DNA of 64,000 nucleotides from Rallus limicola (GCA_022605955.1 JAKCOZ010000005.1:42522950-42586949); one strand, 5' to 3'. Positions 47,701-56,229 are shown, numbered from the stretch's first letter. Numbers and translations: made by a program. The notes: generated by a model not told the origin, from the letters alone.

Positions 47701-50284
47701 TTTAAAATAAAAAACCTAGAAAAAAAGATAAATCCTAAGAAGAAAATATTTTTTAAAAAAAAATCTAACAATCTGCTGAGCATGTTATTGATAGCTAGAT
47801 AAGGTTTTATTTCTTTACCAAGGAACTAGGAGTTAAGGAAGCAGCTCCTTCCACAAGCTGCAATTAATTCCCAGTTTGTCAACTGGAGTACATTACATGG
47901 TACAGCAGAAATGTAGTGCTATGGATATATGGCTCTCACTTTTTCACTACCCTGCTTCAAGCACACCTGTCTCCCTGTACCTTAGTATTTTTGCCTGTAA
48001 GGTGAGAATAACAGCATATATCTCTCTCCTGGGGATCTTTTAATGTAAAATCCATTATAAATGCTGATTTTTCTGTTTGTTTGTTTTGTTTTGGTTTTAT
48101 ATGGAGGTGGGATTACGTATACATTTGGTTTGATTCCTTAATCTTCCCATTCTTTATTATGATAAATCTGACATGGATTAGCATGCTTTAAATCAGTCAA
48201 TGTTCAAAGTAGAATGTGAACTATAAATCAGTAAATTGATTTCTGATCTCCAAAGCACAGTTGTTACAGGGTGAATATTTTAAAGGTCTCTTCTCTAATT
48301 CTCACAGGTTAAGATAAACAGCAAAGGATTGGTCTATTCAGTTGCACTTTTGCTAGGATCAGTGGCACTTACTGTAAGTATTTGAGTGTCTAAATCATTT
48401 GCAAAATACTTACTGGGTATTTATATGTTTTAAAAAGATAAAATGGAAGTATATATTATCCCTGAAACATTGGTGCTTGTAAAGTATCATTCTTCTAGCA
48501 ATACTGTGGTTGGAGGAGCTACCATTGTCCTAAGTGAGGTGAGGTGAGGACTGAAATCTGACATTTAGTGCAAGGGATGCTGGATACATGTAGGTCTCAT
48601 TGATTTTGGTGGCAGTGTTGAAACTGTGGGATCAAATAGTACTTCTGTGCTCCTGTGTCCAGCTGCATACTCCAGGCCTGTCTCTACTTTATGCTGGGAC
48701 AAGACCCAGGTATGTTTCATCACCCTTTGCCCTTGTCTCTGATTTCCAAAATCAACCTGGACTGAGTGTTGTAGCTAACACACTTAATGAGGACTAGTCT
48801 GTGAGGACTGTGGACCTCAGGACTTCAAATAGGCATACTAAATGTCACTCAGTATAAGACGCCCTTGTAACAAATGGCTTGTTAAGGTGAAACTATAATT
48901 CTGTTTCAAAAGTAAATTTTGCTGGTACTTAAGGTCTGGTCCTGCTGACTCCCAGGAAACCCTCTGTGGAAAGAATGAAATACCAAAGGTATAAAAATAC
49001 CACGAATACTAACATCTTTCACTGATTGCCTGTAGAGATTCTGTAGAGGCTCTGTGTAGGAGGGGATCATCACCAGAGATTTCACACTATTGCATGACTA
49101 GGTCCTGGAAAACTCCACATCACCTGTGCACAACTTAAGTGATAGAATGACCAGGGCTGCTCACTCTGCCACTAACTTCCTCACGCATCTGATAGATAAG
49201 CTGTGTGACTCTGTTGTTTTTCTTCCTGTATCCCCATTTCTGTCATGCTGCACCGTGTGTGTGAAACCATAAAGATCTTCTGTAGGCATTTGTATCTGGT
49301 GTTGCTGCATGCATATGGGTGATCAGCACTTTGGAGAAAAAAAAATGGGAGAGTTATGCAAATGTGTTATTATGCTAGCTGTTCTTGCTTTTTTGAAGAG
49401 TCTTTTGATAGCAGAAGCCATATCACCTGAGCTCGAAGCGTCTATTATTGTCTCATGTGTTCTGCTGGATACCTTGATTAGCACAGACCCTCCCAGCAAA
49501 ATTCAGTGAAGAGGTTTGAGCAAAACAAATAATAAGAGGCACTGAACATCACTTAAAACAAATCCCTCCATGAGGACGTCCTTGCTTTGCTGCCTGTAAC
49601 TTGTAACTCCCCTTTGTTCTGGAGCTGAGACATCAAAGACAGCACCTCTTCTGAAGCTGTTGAAAGAATGAACATCAGGGATCTGTGAGGGGAACACTGG
49701 ATGGACAGGCATTTGTGTAGCTCAGTGCATTCCTTTAGTTCATACTGAATCAGTGAATGAGTGCTGCTTGACAAGAATGTGCCCCATGTACTGAAAATGC
49801 AGTACAGACTGCAACTGGGCACCTAGGCCCCTGTTTCTTAATTACATAAATAACTTGTGAACAGGCCTTGAAGTGGGTTAATTTAATATTTCATAAAAGG
49901 ATCTTCAGACAACTGAGAGTTGGGCCAGAGTTTGAGTTCTTAGTTTGGGCTCTTGCATTCCTCCTCTTGAACAGAAAAAAGTAATGTTGCCTTTTTGATC
50001 TATAAAATACTGGGAATATATTTTTATCTTCATTCAGGATCTCTAAATTAAAAGATCATTCTTGGCTTATAATGGTTGTTTTCAAAAGTCTCCTTTGGGG
50101 CTTAATTAACCAACGCTTTGTTTGTTTGCAGGTGTTTGGAATCCATGTAAATAAGTGGAAACTTGACAGGAAATTAGGCATCTACGTGTTGTTTCTTTAT
50201 GCTGTTTTCCTGTGTTTCTCTATATTGATAGAGTTTAATGTCTTCACCTTTGTCAACTTCCCTATGTGCCGAGAAGAACTTTAA
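17700..50284 (+). CDS. SLC24A4: SLC24A4 (NCKX4), exons 3-17, 5' end outside window
   Basis: Potassium-dependent Na+/Ca2+ exchanger 4, a multi-pass plasma-membrane protein that exports Ca2+ with K+ in exchange for Na+. The CDS is a join of 17700-17776, 18906-18980, 20970-21054, 22489-22592, 23270-23344, 24766-24791, 25498-25551, 26501-26643, 31249-31418, 33435-33579, 43509-43675, 45394-45508, 47546-47658, 48308-48373 and 50132-50284. It totals 1,568 nt, giving 521 codons plus stop, with no frameshift or internal stop. Order: TM1, alpha-1 repeat, TM4-5, a hydrophilic loop of about 150 residues, TM6-7, alpha-2 repeat and C-terminal TMs. NCKX4 rather than NCKX1/2/3/5 is chosen from loop segments such as [14 protein letters not shown] and VVMVDEI, and from the C-terminus FPMCREE, recalled from the human protein. 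About 85-90 N-terminal residues (exons 1-2) are missing because the window starts inside the gene. Known roles of the family member: enamel maturation, olfactory adaptation, hypothalamic function and pigmentation. The promoter is not in this window. Confidence 0.96.
17777..18905 (+). other. SLC24A4: SLC24A4 intron 3
   Basis: 1,129 bp between exons 3 and 4, GT-AG. It contains a short CR1 3'-end fragment (17,935-18,042). Nothing else supported. Confidence 0.9.
17935..18042 (+). mobile_element. CR1 LINE, 3'-end fragment
   Basis: ggacacggtttagtggtgga followed by cttggtagtgttaggtta and then ttccaac...attctgtgattt is the conserved 3' terminus of avian CR1, ending in the ATTCTATGA-like terminal repeats. 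5'-truncated, about 100 bp, diverged. Confidence 0.85.
18906..18980 (+). CDS. SLC24A4: SLC24A4 coding exon 4 (TM1)
   Basis: Acceptor ctttacag, donor gtatgt. 25 whole codons (phase 0 at both ends) read [20 protein letters not shown] and then EKICE. This is the highly conserved first transmembrane helix of the exchanger core and the start of the following loop, with the invariant [10 protein letters not shown] block of NCKX proteins. Confidence 0.96.
18981..20969 (+). other. SLC24A4: SLC24A4 intron 4
   Basis: 1,989 bp. Open frames around 19.2-19.6 kb are short, have no family resemblance and are not flanked by splice sites in usable phase. No repeat recognised. Confidence 0.85.
20970..21054 (+). 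CDS. SLC24A4: SLC24A4 coding exon 5 (alpha-1 repeat, first half)
   Basis: Acceptor ttcttccag, donor gtatgg. 28 codons plus 1 nt. It contains [19 protein letters not shown], the first half of the alpha-1 repeat (TM2). The Glu of PELF corresponds to the essential cation-coordinating glutamate of the family. STPELFAS, rather than SAPELFTS, fits NCKX4 better than NCKX3. Confidence 0.96.
21055..22488 (+). other. SLC24A4: SLC24A4 intron 5
   Basis: 1,434 bp. It contains a very short CR1 tail near 21.86 kb. Nothing else supported. Confidence 0.85.
21850..21912 (+). mobile_element. CR1 LINE tail (short)
   Basis: agtccctggaggtccgctcc then agccattacattttgtcatt resembles the CR1 3' end (ctggaggtcccttccaacc...attctgtgattct). 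Only about 60 bp remain. Confidence 0.5.
22489..22592 (+). CDS. SLC24A4: SLC24A4 coding exon 6 (alpha-1 repeat, second half)
   Basis: Acceptor atctgcag, donor gttagt. Two bases complete a Gly codon, then 34 codons. [19 protein letters not shown] is the second half of alpha-1 (TM3), with the conserved GS-VFN motif. It continues into a short hydrophobic stretch ending FAGQ. Confidence 0.96.
22593..23269 (+). other. SLC24A4: SLC24A4 intron 6
   Basis: 677 bp between the second half of alpha-1 and TM4. No repeat or other feature seen. Confidence 0.85.
23270..23344 (+). CDS. SLC24A4: SLC24A4 coding exon 7 (TM4)
   Basis: Acceptor atttttcag, donor gtaagt. 25 codons in phase 0. It begins [18 protein letters not shown] and ends [10 protein letters not shown]4 with its preceding loop; the RDSVYYT motif is typical of NCKX3/4. 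The LTR-like repeat in the following intron starts about 120 bp downstream. Confidence 0.95.
23466..24042 (-). mobile_element. Solo LTR-like element (endogenous retrovirus), minus orientation
   Basis: Read on the minus strand there is a TATA-like box (complement of 23,623-23,630), then AGTAAA about 20 nt later. After that comes a segment with tgctcattgccggtctccac, as in U3-R-U5 layouts. An inner unit runs from TGT (complement of 23,862) to ACA (complement of 23,508), about 355 bp. A 10-bp direct repeat, tgacacctgg, brackets the wider segment at 23,456-23,465 and 24,043-24,052. No gag, pol or env is present. Boundaries are uncertain because the 355-bp unit has no matching target-site duplication. 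Confidence 0.45.
23983..24047. repeat. Short inverted-repeat unit
   Basis: TGTCAGGA at 23,983-23,990 and its perfect complement TCCTGACA at 24,040-24,047 enclose a 49-bp, relatively CpG-containing core (gaccgccggcaggcc). It lies at the right edge of the LTR-like unit. It may be part of that element or a separate short hairpin. Confidence 0.5.
24766..24791 (+). CDS. SLC24A4: SLC24A4 coding exon 8 (26-nt microexon)
   Basis: Only 26 nt: acceptor ttcttctag behind a long pyrimidine tract, donor gtaagt. It encodes FIYDEKIE plus two bases of a Trp codon completed by the next exon. It links TM4 to TM5 through an acidic extramembrane turn. Its frame is required for the exons on both sides to join correctly, which supports it despite its size. 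Skipping it would shift the frame (26 is not a multiple of 3). Confidence 0.93.
24792..25497 (+). other. SLC24A4: SLC24A4 intron 8
   Basis: 706 bp. No recognised repeat or other feature. Confidence 0.85.
25498..25551 (+). CDS. SLC24A4: SLC24A4 coding exon 9 (TM5)
   Basis: Acceptor tctctttgag, donor gtaagt. It completes the split Trp, then 17 codons ([17 protein letters not shown]), then two bases of a Lys codon. This is TM5, the last helix before the large cytoplasmic loop. The WWE-LVL start is conserved across NCKX2/3/4. Confidence 0.95.
25552..26500 (+). other. SLC24A4: SLC24A4 intron 9
   Basis: 949 bp containing a sense-oriented CR1 fragment (25,890-26,150), whose remnants cause several overlapping open frames on both strands. 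Confidence 0.85.
25890..26150 (+). mobile_element. CR1 LINE fragment (internal, end of reverse transcriptase region)
   Basis: Contains cctgcacttgggccacaaca, then ggcttggggaagagtggctg and gtgtgcccaggtggcca, all landmarks of the CR1 ORF2 3' part. The frame reads [20 protein letters not shown] and then breaks. Both ends are truncated and the copy is clearly dead. Confidence 0.85.
26501..26643 (+). CDS. SLC24A4: SLC24A4 coding exon 10 (cytoplasmic loop)
   Basis: Acceptor gcactttcag, donor gtaagg. It completes Lys, then 47 codons and 1 nt. It starts [15 protein letters not shown] and contains VNNELEDGN and [11 protein letters not shown]. Hydrophilic and acidic. The order VN-ELE-GN then DDPS-PLL matches the NCKX4 loop and is not shared with NCKX3. 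A 12-nt open stretch into the intron is not coding. Confidence 0.94.
26644..31248 (+). other. SLC24A4: SLC24A4 intron 10
   Basis: 4,605 bp. It includes T-rich runs (26,797-26,810 and 27,189-27,213) and a 21-bp tandem repeat (30,720-30,782). Open frames in 27.0-28.7 kb have no recognisable family. Confidence 0.8.
30720..30782. repeat. 21-bp minisatellite, three units
   Basis: Units at 30,720-30,740, 30,741-30,761 and 30,762-30,782 share ttttgtt-a-tcccaata; each differs from the others at a few positions. Because 21 is a multiple of 3, the minus strand reads as seven-residue repeats ([21 protein letters not shown]) inside a chance open frame. Confidence 0.85.
31249..31418 (+). CDS. SLC24A4: SLC24A4 coding exon 11 (cytoplasmic loop)
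   Basis: Acceptor gatcattag, donor gtaggt. Two bases finish a Val codon, then 56 codons. It contains [32 protein letters not shown] and [18 protein letters not shown]. This is the conserved part of the loop, basic near its end. MQQ replaces the EKP of human just before QYGKN. Confidence 0.95.
31663..31685. repeat. Poly-G tract (G23)
   Basis: Uninterrupted run of 23 G on the + strand. It causes glycine/proline-rich artefact frames. Length in such runs is often unreliable in assemblies. Confidence 0.9.
32550..32561. repeat. Poly-G tract (G12)
   Basis: Run of 12 G in the same intron as the G23 tract. Confidence 0.9.
33435..33579 (+). CDS. SLC24A4: SLC24A4 coding exon 12 (variable cytoplasmic loop)
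   Basis: Acceptor cactgtgcag, donor gtaagg. 48 codons plus 1 nt. [10 protein letters not shown] and [15 protein letters not shown] are strongly NCKX4-like. They are followed by an acidic run ([10 protein letters not shown]) and SPFSLP. The long proline-rich tract that I recall at this point in the human protein is absent, so the exon is about 20 codons shorter. Confidence 0.94.
33580..43508 (+). other. SLC24A4: SLC24A4 intron 12
   Basis: 9,929 bp, the longest visible intron with both ends. It contains a trinucleotide-rich patch (34,657-34,712: ataata/accacc), a 16-bp near-duplicate (ccccttgaaacaggag, 36,055-36,091), A18 (36,283-36,300), a 29-bp tandem duplication (37,552-37,609), T-rich (38,150-38,167) and GT-rich (38,056-38,071 and 38,983-38,997) tracts, and A16 (39,304-39,319). 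No exon or RNA gene recognised. Confidence 0.8.
37552..37609. repeat. 29-bp tandem duplication
   Basis: ttccaagaaggtagatca and the following 11 bases occur at 37,552-37,580 and again immediately at 37,581-37,609 with two mismatches. Confidence 0.95.
43509..43675 (+). CDS. SLC24A4: SLC24A4 coding exon 13 (TM6-TM7)
   Basis: Acceptor tatcctgcag, donor gtaagt. Two bases complete an Asp codon, then 55 codons. [18 protein letters not shown] is the first helix after the loop. The conserved SKPRWE turn follows, then [18 protein letters not shown], the next helix. The exon follows the longest intron of the visible gene (9.9 kb). Confidence 0.96.
43676..45393 (+). other. SLC24A4: SLC24A4 intron 13
   Basis: 1,718 bp. 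TA-rich patches at 44.40-44.57 kb (tatatatagtctcttatata). The open frame at 44.77-45.15 kb has no splice sites or family resemblance. Confidence 0.8.
45394..45508 (+). CDS. SLC24A4: SLC24A4 coding exon 14 (alpha-2 repeat, first half)
   Basis: Acceptor actgtttag, donor gtactg. 38 codons plus 1 nt. It contains [20 protein letters not shown] and [10 protein letters not shown]. The Asp of TSVPD is the second essential acidic residue, paired in the fold with the Glu of PELF in exon 5. Confidence 0.97.
45509..47545 (+). other. SLC24A4: SLC24A4 intron 14
   Basis: 2,037 bp. Its 3' quarter holds the minus-strand retrocopy-like segment (47,084-47,460), ending within 100 bp of the acceptor of exon 15. 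Confidence 0.8.
47084..47460 (-). pseudogene. PolyA-tailed retrocopy-like segment, minus strand
   Basis: On the minus strand the segment ends in A23 (complement of 47,084-47,106), preceded 16 nt earlier by AATAAA (complement of 47,122-47,127). This is the hallmark of a reverse-transcribed mRNA. The sequence before it has partially open frames such as [15 protein letters not shown] and [16 protein letters not shown] in one frame and [17 protein letters not shown] then stop in another. That pattern fits a frameshifted, decayed coding end plus a 3' UTR of about 100 bp. I do not recognise the parent gene. The left (5') limit and target-site duplication were not found. Confidence 0.4.
47546..47658 (+). 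CDS. SLC24A4: SLC24A4 coding exon 15 (alpha-2 repeat, second half)
   Basis: Acceptor ttttctgcag, donor gtatgt. Two bases finish Gly, then 37 codons. [20 protein letters not shown] is the second half of alpha-2. The Asp of NVFDILVG matches the residue that confers K+ dependence in NCKX2, which indicates a K+-dependent rather than NCX-type exchanger. It ends AIDTGST. Confidence 0.97.
47659..48307 (+). other. SLC24A4: SLC24A4 intron 15
   Basis: 649 bp, about one fifth of it a MIR-like relic (47,935-48,070). Confidence 0.85.
47935..48070 (+). repeat. MIR-like SINE relic
   Basis: ctccctgtaccttagtattt, then tgcctgtaaggtgagaataa and the following catatatctctctcctgggg and gatcttttaatgta, parallel the MIR 3' half (tgcctcagtttcctcatctg, taaaatggggataataatag, then a pyrimidine-rich stretch and gattaaatga). 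Old and diverged. Confidence 0.5.
48308..48373 (+). CDS. SLC24A4: SLC24A4 coding exon 16
   Basis: Acceptor attctcacag, donor gtaagt. 22 codons in phase 0: [18 protein letters not shown] followed by VALT. It encodes the short polar loop after alpha-2 and a transmembrane helix. Confidence 0.95.
48374..50131 (+). other. SLC24A4: SLC24A4 intron 16
   Basis: 1,758 bp before the last exon. No repeat or other gene recognised. Confidence 0.85.
50132..50284 (+). CDS. SLC24A4: SLC24A4 last coding exon (17) with stop
   Basis: Acceptor gtttgtttgcag ends at 50,131. 50 codons, then TAA at 50,282-50,284. It starts [19 protein letters not shown], runs through the final helix ([14 protein letters not shown]) and ends [11 protein letters not shown]. 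The C-terminus differs from the human one only at the tip (EEL versus EDD, from memory). Confidence 0.96.
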   Translation: MFGIHVNKWKLDRKLGIYVLFLYAVFLCFSILIEFNVFTFVNFPMCREEL

Positions 50285-50865
50285 ACCACAAGGAGAGAGA
50301 CTGAAGTTCTTCTGATTGTATGCACTCTAAATGACAGGAGGCATTTCACATTTCTACCTTCTTTCCATCAGTAATTTGAGTGTCATTCCTGCTTCATCAG
50401 CTAACAAGCACTTTTACCTGTGTGGAAGGAAAGGATACCTTTCTTTTAACCTGCTAGCTCAAGGCAACCAAAGCATTTTCCTCCACTTTGGATATTGCTG
50501 CTCAGTCATAAAGCTGTGTGGATTTTATGCAGAACTCTAAAATGACCCTTTTCTGGGACATTCTGTTGCGGCTTTCGTTCACCTTTTGCAGACAATCAAC
50601 CACCACCATCAAGGTTAGCAAGAGGACAGGAGAAAAATCTTTATAGTTATTTTGGTTTTGACATTTACTTTCAATGGAAGAATAAGAGGCAAGTTCAGAA
50701 CTTTTCTTGGCTCAGACAAAATATCTCAACTACTGGACCAGAAAGTCCAAGGCACATACTGGCATGCACTGTTGAGGACATCATTTCCCCCTTCAAGTGC
50801 TCTGCTTATAGAGGAACTGCACTGACAGTTTTTGATGGCAGTGTTGAATATTTATCACCATTTTC

Positions 50866-50871
50866 AATAAA
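50866..50871 (+). terminator. Proximal polyadenylation signal
   Basis: Canonical AATAAA 582 nt after the stop codon, followed by TG-rich sequence (gaacaatgtggcag) and later gttctatgttgtatcatttgtg, which could serve as the downstream GU-rich element. It would give a 3' UTR of about 0.6 kb. Confidence 0.5.
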
Positions 50872-51238
50872 CATGAACAATGTGGCAGAGAAAGAAGAGG
50901 AAATGGTTCTATGTTGTATCATTTGTGATGATGCAGACTAAAAGTCAGAGTATCTGCATGTTGAAGAAGAGAATTACATGCAGAAATTCATACTTGAAAA
51001 AGATGTTTTACCATTAATAACGAATCCTGTATAGATAAATAGAAACTAACGTTTGTGGAATATTACACCATGAGAAAAACTTTTCATTGGCCCTTGTCAG
51101 CCTATTGTGTAAATTCAGAAGAAACTAAACAAATTAAATATAACTGGGTGCTCAGTAACTAACAGTTATTGTTATCAGATAAGAATAGTATCTGAACATC
51201 ATCCAGACTTTGAGACAACAAAACCCACCCTGATTTTA

Positions 51239-51290
51239 ATTTGATTTGATTTGATTTGGGGGGGGGGGGAGGGGAGAGGGGGGGGAGGGG
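51239..51290 (+). repeat. TTGAT microsatellite fused to a G-rich, quadruplex-capable tract
   Basis: About four TTGAT-like units run into G12 (51,258-51,269), then G4, G8 and G4 separated by A, AGA and A. Four or more runs of at least four G with 1-3 nt loops satisfy the usual G-quadruplex pattern. The tract is on the sense strand, about 1 kb after the SLC24A4 stop. Confidence 0.85.
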
Positions 51291-53789
51291 AGAAGAAGCT
51301 TATTTCATCAGGCAAGAAACTGAAGTGGTATTCTCCAATTTTTATTTATTCCCAGAAGCTTAATGAAGTTGAGTGTCTGACACTGTGCAGAGTAGATAAG
51401 AAACACCTAGTCAAAAGCAAGTCTGTCAAGAGGTCCTTGATTTGATTGCATGCAAGTTTTGAAGCATGATATACTTACTTTTAACCCCTAGTAAAAGCCA
51501 AGGTTTTATATCCTTGCCACCAGCATAAGTCTGATATAAGGAATTACTCTGGATGTAATTGACAGCAAGATCTGGCCCAGAGTATTAAAAATAATGGGTA
51601 ACATTCCACATTGTAGCAGTCATATGATTGCAATCACTGAGTGTATTTTGAATTGCTACTAAACTTTAAAAATATTTTAAAGCTGTATGTGAATGATCAC
51701 ATAAAGTTTCTAAAGAAGCACAGTTAACTTTATACGTAGATTTTTTTAATTTTTTAATGTTTATAAACCAAAACAAATCTATCAACTAACAGTTGATGCA
51801 TTTATATATTAATATTTTGCACTTAAGAAACAAAAAATCCCATTATTGTGTCAACGAGAACATGCTAAAAAACCTTAGCAAATAAGCACTTGCTCAAAAA
51901 GTTCCTTATTTTCACATAGAAGATAAATAATTATGTTTAACCAGCTCACATGCAGAATACTGTTTACACCAGGCAATGTGTTTACAATTTAAAAATTGTA
52001 TTGGTACAAATTAAGAAGCATATTCTGCTGTTGAATATTTTTTTAGGAATTGGATCATTTCAATGTAATCCTAAGGAAAAAAGAGCAAGAGATTTGTTTG
52101 CTTTACACTTTGTTACAAATGTCAGTATTGGTATCCATTTTGGGTTTTTCACCTTAAGTAGTTTTGTGGTTAAACTAACCAGTCCTAAAGATGGCAACAA
52201 ATAACAGCATTATTAAAATGCTTTATTGAATAGCCAAGCATGACAGTAAACACATTTGATCTCAAATATGCCAGTGACCCTGTTTCCAGGCATTCAAGAT
52301 GTTTCTGCTGCAGTGTAAAGCTGAGGAGATGGAATTCATGTTCATCTTCACGAGTCTTCTGTCGCAGAAAGGCTGTGAAGATGCAGCATAGTGCTGCGCC
52401 ACCAGAACATCCCTCTAGTCTTACTCTTCTCCCTGCTATCTTACAGGAGGACGGTTTTCTGCTGAAGGTCCTGTGATGGCTTAGATGTGAGGCTGAAGGG
52501 AACAGAGAGAGAGGCTGAGTAGATGTTTTTTCCCCTATGTTCTGCTGTTGGTTGTGCTTGGAGAACTAGCTGTCTCCAAGCAAATATTTGCTCTTCTGTG
52601 CACAGTTCAGGTAGCTTAGATGTCTTTACACTACAGAAGAGTAGTTCCAAAATCTAGTTTTGAATGCCTAGTGATCAGCTGAGTTGACAGTGATGAAGGC
52701 ATCAATGTTCACAGTGCCAGATATAGCAAATTGTACTGTACCTTCATATTTCTGAGCCAGGCAAATTTTTTTTGTTCTGTAGCAGCTGATCCCCAGCCCA
52801 TATATGCATGAAATTGTGTTTGCTAATGCCATGAATCCTTCAGACATCACTCGGAATTATTCTGCCTAAATTGAATATCACCTGCTCCAGAAACCTAGTG
52901 TGTTCTGTAGTGGCAAGAGACAGTCTCACAAGGTAATACTGACCTTAAATTGCATGGCTGGTCCTGTCATCTGTAGCCCTCCCTAAAGCACAGACTCCCT
53001 TCAGGACAATTTATGTTGAATTCTAATTCATGAAGTGTTCTCATACCCATCTTCCAATATGAGACAGGTATCATGACATACTTATTGTTATAAATAACTT
53101 CAGTAGGATTCTCCTCTGACACCACCTCATGACCAGGGATATATTGTTTGCCAAAGAATTATTAGATGGTGTATCGGGGCTTTAACGACACATAATCATA
53201 TCAAGTAGTTTAAAGAGTCCCTAAGTAGTCATTATCCATATGCTAAGATAAATAAAGGTGGCAGATCTAGACCAAGCCATGCAGATAAACAGAATGGCCC
53301 CATAACTGTCTGACTGACAAAATGCTGTATGCCAGATAAACCCAATCAGAATGTATCACTAATTCAGGAGGCTTTTGCTGAGTAATAGCAGACTAGTGCC
53401 TTTCACATACACAAAAAAGAGAGAAATTATTTCCTCATGTGGTCAGGAAACCACTACAAATTTTGCCATTTTCCAGCCAAGAAGAGGAGTGGTTTGTGCT
53501 TGGCTCTCTGCAATTAATACAGGTCTATATAGCATCTGTTCAGATTGTGTCTGTAAAAGTTTATAGCCATTTTGTTGTACTAACCATTGCAAAAGTTATC
53601 TGGCTGAGTTTAAAATGTATGTCACAATGTTGGGGAAGTTAGTGTTCAGCTCAAGAGTGAAAAGAAAGCTGGCAGATGTGAGAGGGAAAACTGTTCCTGT
53701 GATCTGAGAATTGCCAGCATGCTAACACTGAAGAGTAATACAACTCCAAAAAAGATACCCCATATCCAGCAAAGCTTACCCTCCAGTAG

Positions 53790-53850
53790 GATTGATTCCG
53801 TGCTTAAAGCTAAGCATATATCCAAGTGCCTTGCTGGATCGTGTCCTAAG
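53790..53850 (+). repeat. Ancient amniote interspersed-repeat-like piece
   Basis: cgtgcttaaagctaagcata, then agtgccttgctggatcgtgt, resembles a common sauropsid repeat with a taagcac...aagtgctttgctggatcggg core that I know by pattern but cannot name with certainty. Confidence 0.3.
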
Positions 53851-55989
53851 GTGATAGCAGAGCATGTTTTCAGGGTATTCAATCATAGTCAGATCTCTTA
53901 ATATTTTATTGGCTTTGTAGTCTAAAGATTTTAATTCTTCCTCAAATGAAAAGGTTTGGCCAGAATCTGTGGACTTCTGCTTTGTTGATTCAACTTTGGA
54001 TTTCCACTCTTGTAAGAAAGAGAACTGGTTCCTTGTTCTCAGACTTCAGAACTGTGCATCTGCCACGGTGTACCAGTAGGATCAAAACTGAATTACGACT
54101 GGCCAGGGAGAGCTTTCTTTGCCATTCTGCTGGAGTAGCATGGTCCCACGTAGACCCATGGGGCATCATCTGTCTGTAGCAAGCAAATGAGAGTGTTTCC
54201 ACTGAGTTCAGCAGTGTCCAAATCCATTTATATACCATAACAATTGCACTGCACTATGAAGTTGTGTGATGGAAGTCCCCCTCCTGGTACTCTGAATCCT
54301 ATTGATTCATGGGAAGTATTCCCTGAGTAAAGATTTCAAGCTCAGGATCTGCGTGTCCAAATCTAAAAAGCTACAGTTATGGTTATCTTAGTGACTATTT
54401 GATGATGTAAGGGCTGATCTCTGGGCTGAAGTCTAGCCTAGAAGAACACCTTAAGTCTCCCCCACAGGCACAGCATAGTCAGCCCTCTTTCTCCTGGCTC
54501 AGTCATTGGAGTGCCAATTTAATTTTATTTTTATATACTTGCTGCAGCTGTAGCAAGCATATAATTAGTTTCTGGTTTTAGATTATATTTGTAAACATTC
54601 TGTCAACATGTAAACAAATGGAAAAGGTCTTTCCTAGCCTAATACTTTGCAATTATAGAAAAGATTCTATTCTGTCTTTGATTTCCTTTGTGACTCTGCT
54701 TTAATTACACACACTTGTTTCTATTATGTGTTTGCTCTAGTTGCACAAATCCCTCATGAGTTTTGTTGTCTTTCTTTCTTGGATTTCTTGCAACTGTAAT
54801 GCCATTTGTTTGTGTCCTACAGTTAGATGTTTTTGGTGGAGTGCTTTGAGCTATGTAAATACTGCCTGATATTCATGCCAAGGAAAGATGAGAGCTAATG
54901 TAGTATGAAAGAGACACTAAAATAACTCTGATAGCCAGGTGAAACCAAAGAATCTTCCTAATTGAAATGCATTACCTTTGGGCATAATGTTCTGTCATTG
55001 CAAGCCTCAGATCCCTCAGTTATTTGTGTTTAAGCACTCAGAAGAAAATCTCTGCAGCTCATGCATTTACTACACAATTTCCTTTCTATTTCTTTGAGCT
55101 TGAACTCCAGATTTTTCATTTTGTTGGGTGGTGAGATTTGTATGATGGTTACACTGGTAAATGACAGCACTTAGTTCCAGCAGTTCTGTACCAAACCCTT
55201 TATTAGTCCTTTCAGCTGTTCTGAAAACTCTGTATGCAATGATCAATGTTCTGCTGAGGAGAATGGCGTTCACCTGACGTGTGCGTTCATTTCTGACTGA
55301 CTGCACAAGTTTAAAAACCTCCTTTTGAATGACTGGAGCCTACACTTTCCTTGCTTTTCCTCTGTGTGGGGTCCTGATACTTTCTCCCCAGAGAAAGCTG
55401 TGAAGTCCTGTACACCCCTGCCCTGAAATGTGAGATACGTGTAGCTCCCTCTCCACAGGCTGAGACGTGTAGTGATAATGGTGACTTGTACATCACATTG
55501 TTCTGCTTGCTGCCATGCTTCTGACATACAGTGCACTGTCTGAAAGAGATGAATGATTATGGGAAACTAATGCCATTTAGATACTTTCTTACAAGAAATA
55601 CCGGTTTGAATTGAATTCCATTTATTTTTCTTTTTTACTTGCACAAAGAATGTAAGCAATCATTCCCATCTTATCACTGAGATGATCTTGGTAAACTTGA
55701 AAGACAACTATAAAGGCTGATTTATAGCAATAGGGAATTGTGACAAAATCTAAAGGTATCAGAATGTATCAAAACCAGACAGCTATAATCTCTGTACTGA
55801 AGACTAATACCAACTGAGACGCTTCCTTTCAGGGGGGTTTTACAGCAAGATTATGGCCTTCCTTCATATACCAGTTGCGTATGCAAAGACCACCTGTGAA
55901 TCTGCTTCTCCAAGGGGCTCAAATGCTGCCGCAAAGTTATGACCAAACTCTTGCCTTTGAGTTCTTGGGAGTGGTGCCAGTGCTCATTT

Positions 55990-56045
55990 ACAGCCTGGTA
56001 TCAGCGGAACTGAGAGCAGAATTTGGCTCCCACTATCTCCTCCAT
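55990..56045 (+). repeat. Ancient interspersed-repeat-like piece
   Basis: cagcggaactgagagcagaa followed by tttggctccc resembles the 'agcagaatttggccc' segment common in old amniote repeats. Weak assignment. Confidence 0.25.
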
Positions 56046-56229
56046 TGCTAGAAAGTATTTGAAATAGTTTGTGATCACTGAAATAACTTCTGAACCTTTG
56101 AAAATTCCCTGTGTTTCATACTCACAGGCATTTGCAGTGCACCCTTAGGAGGTGCAATACCTCTTTAAATATTATTAAAACTTTCTAGAACCGCTTACTT
56201 TGAAAACAGAAAGGGATGGGTTTGTAAAC

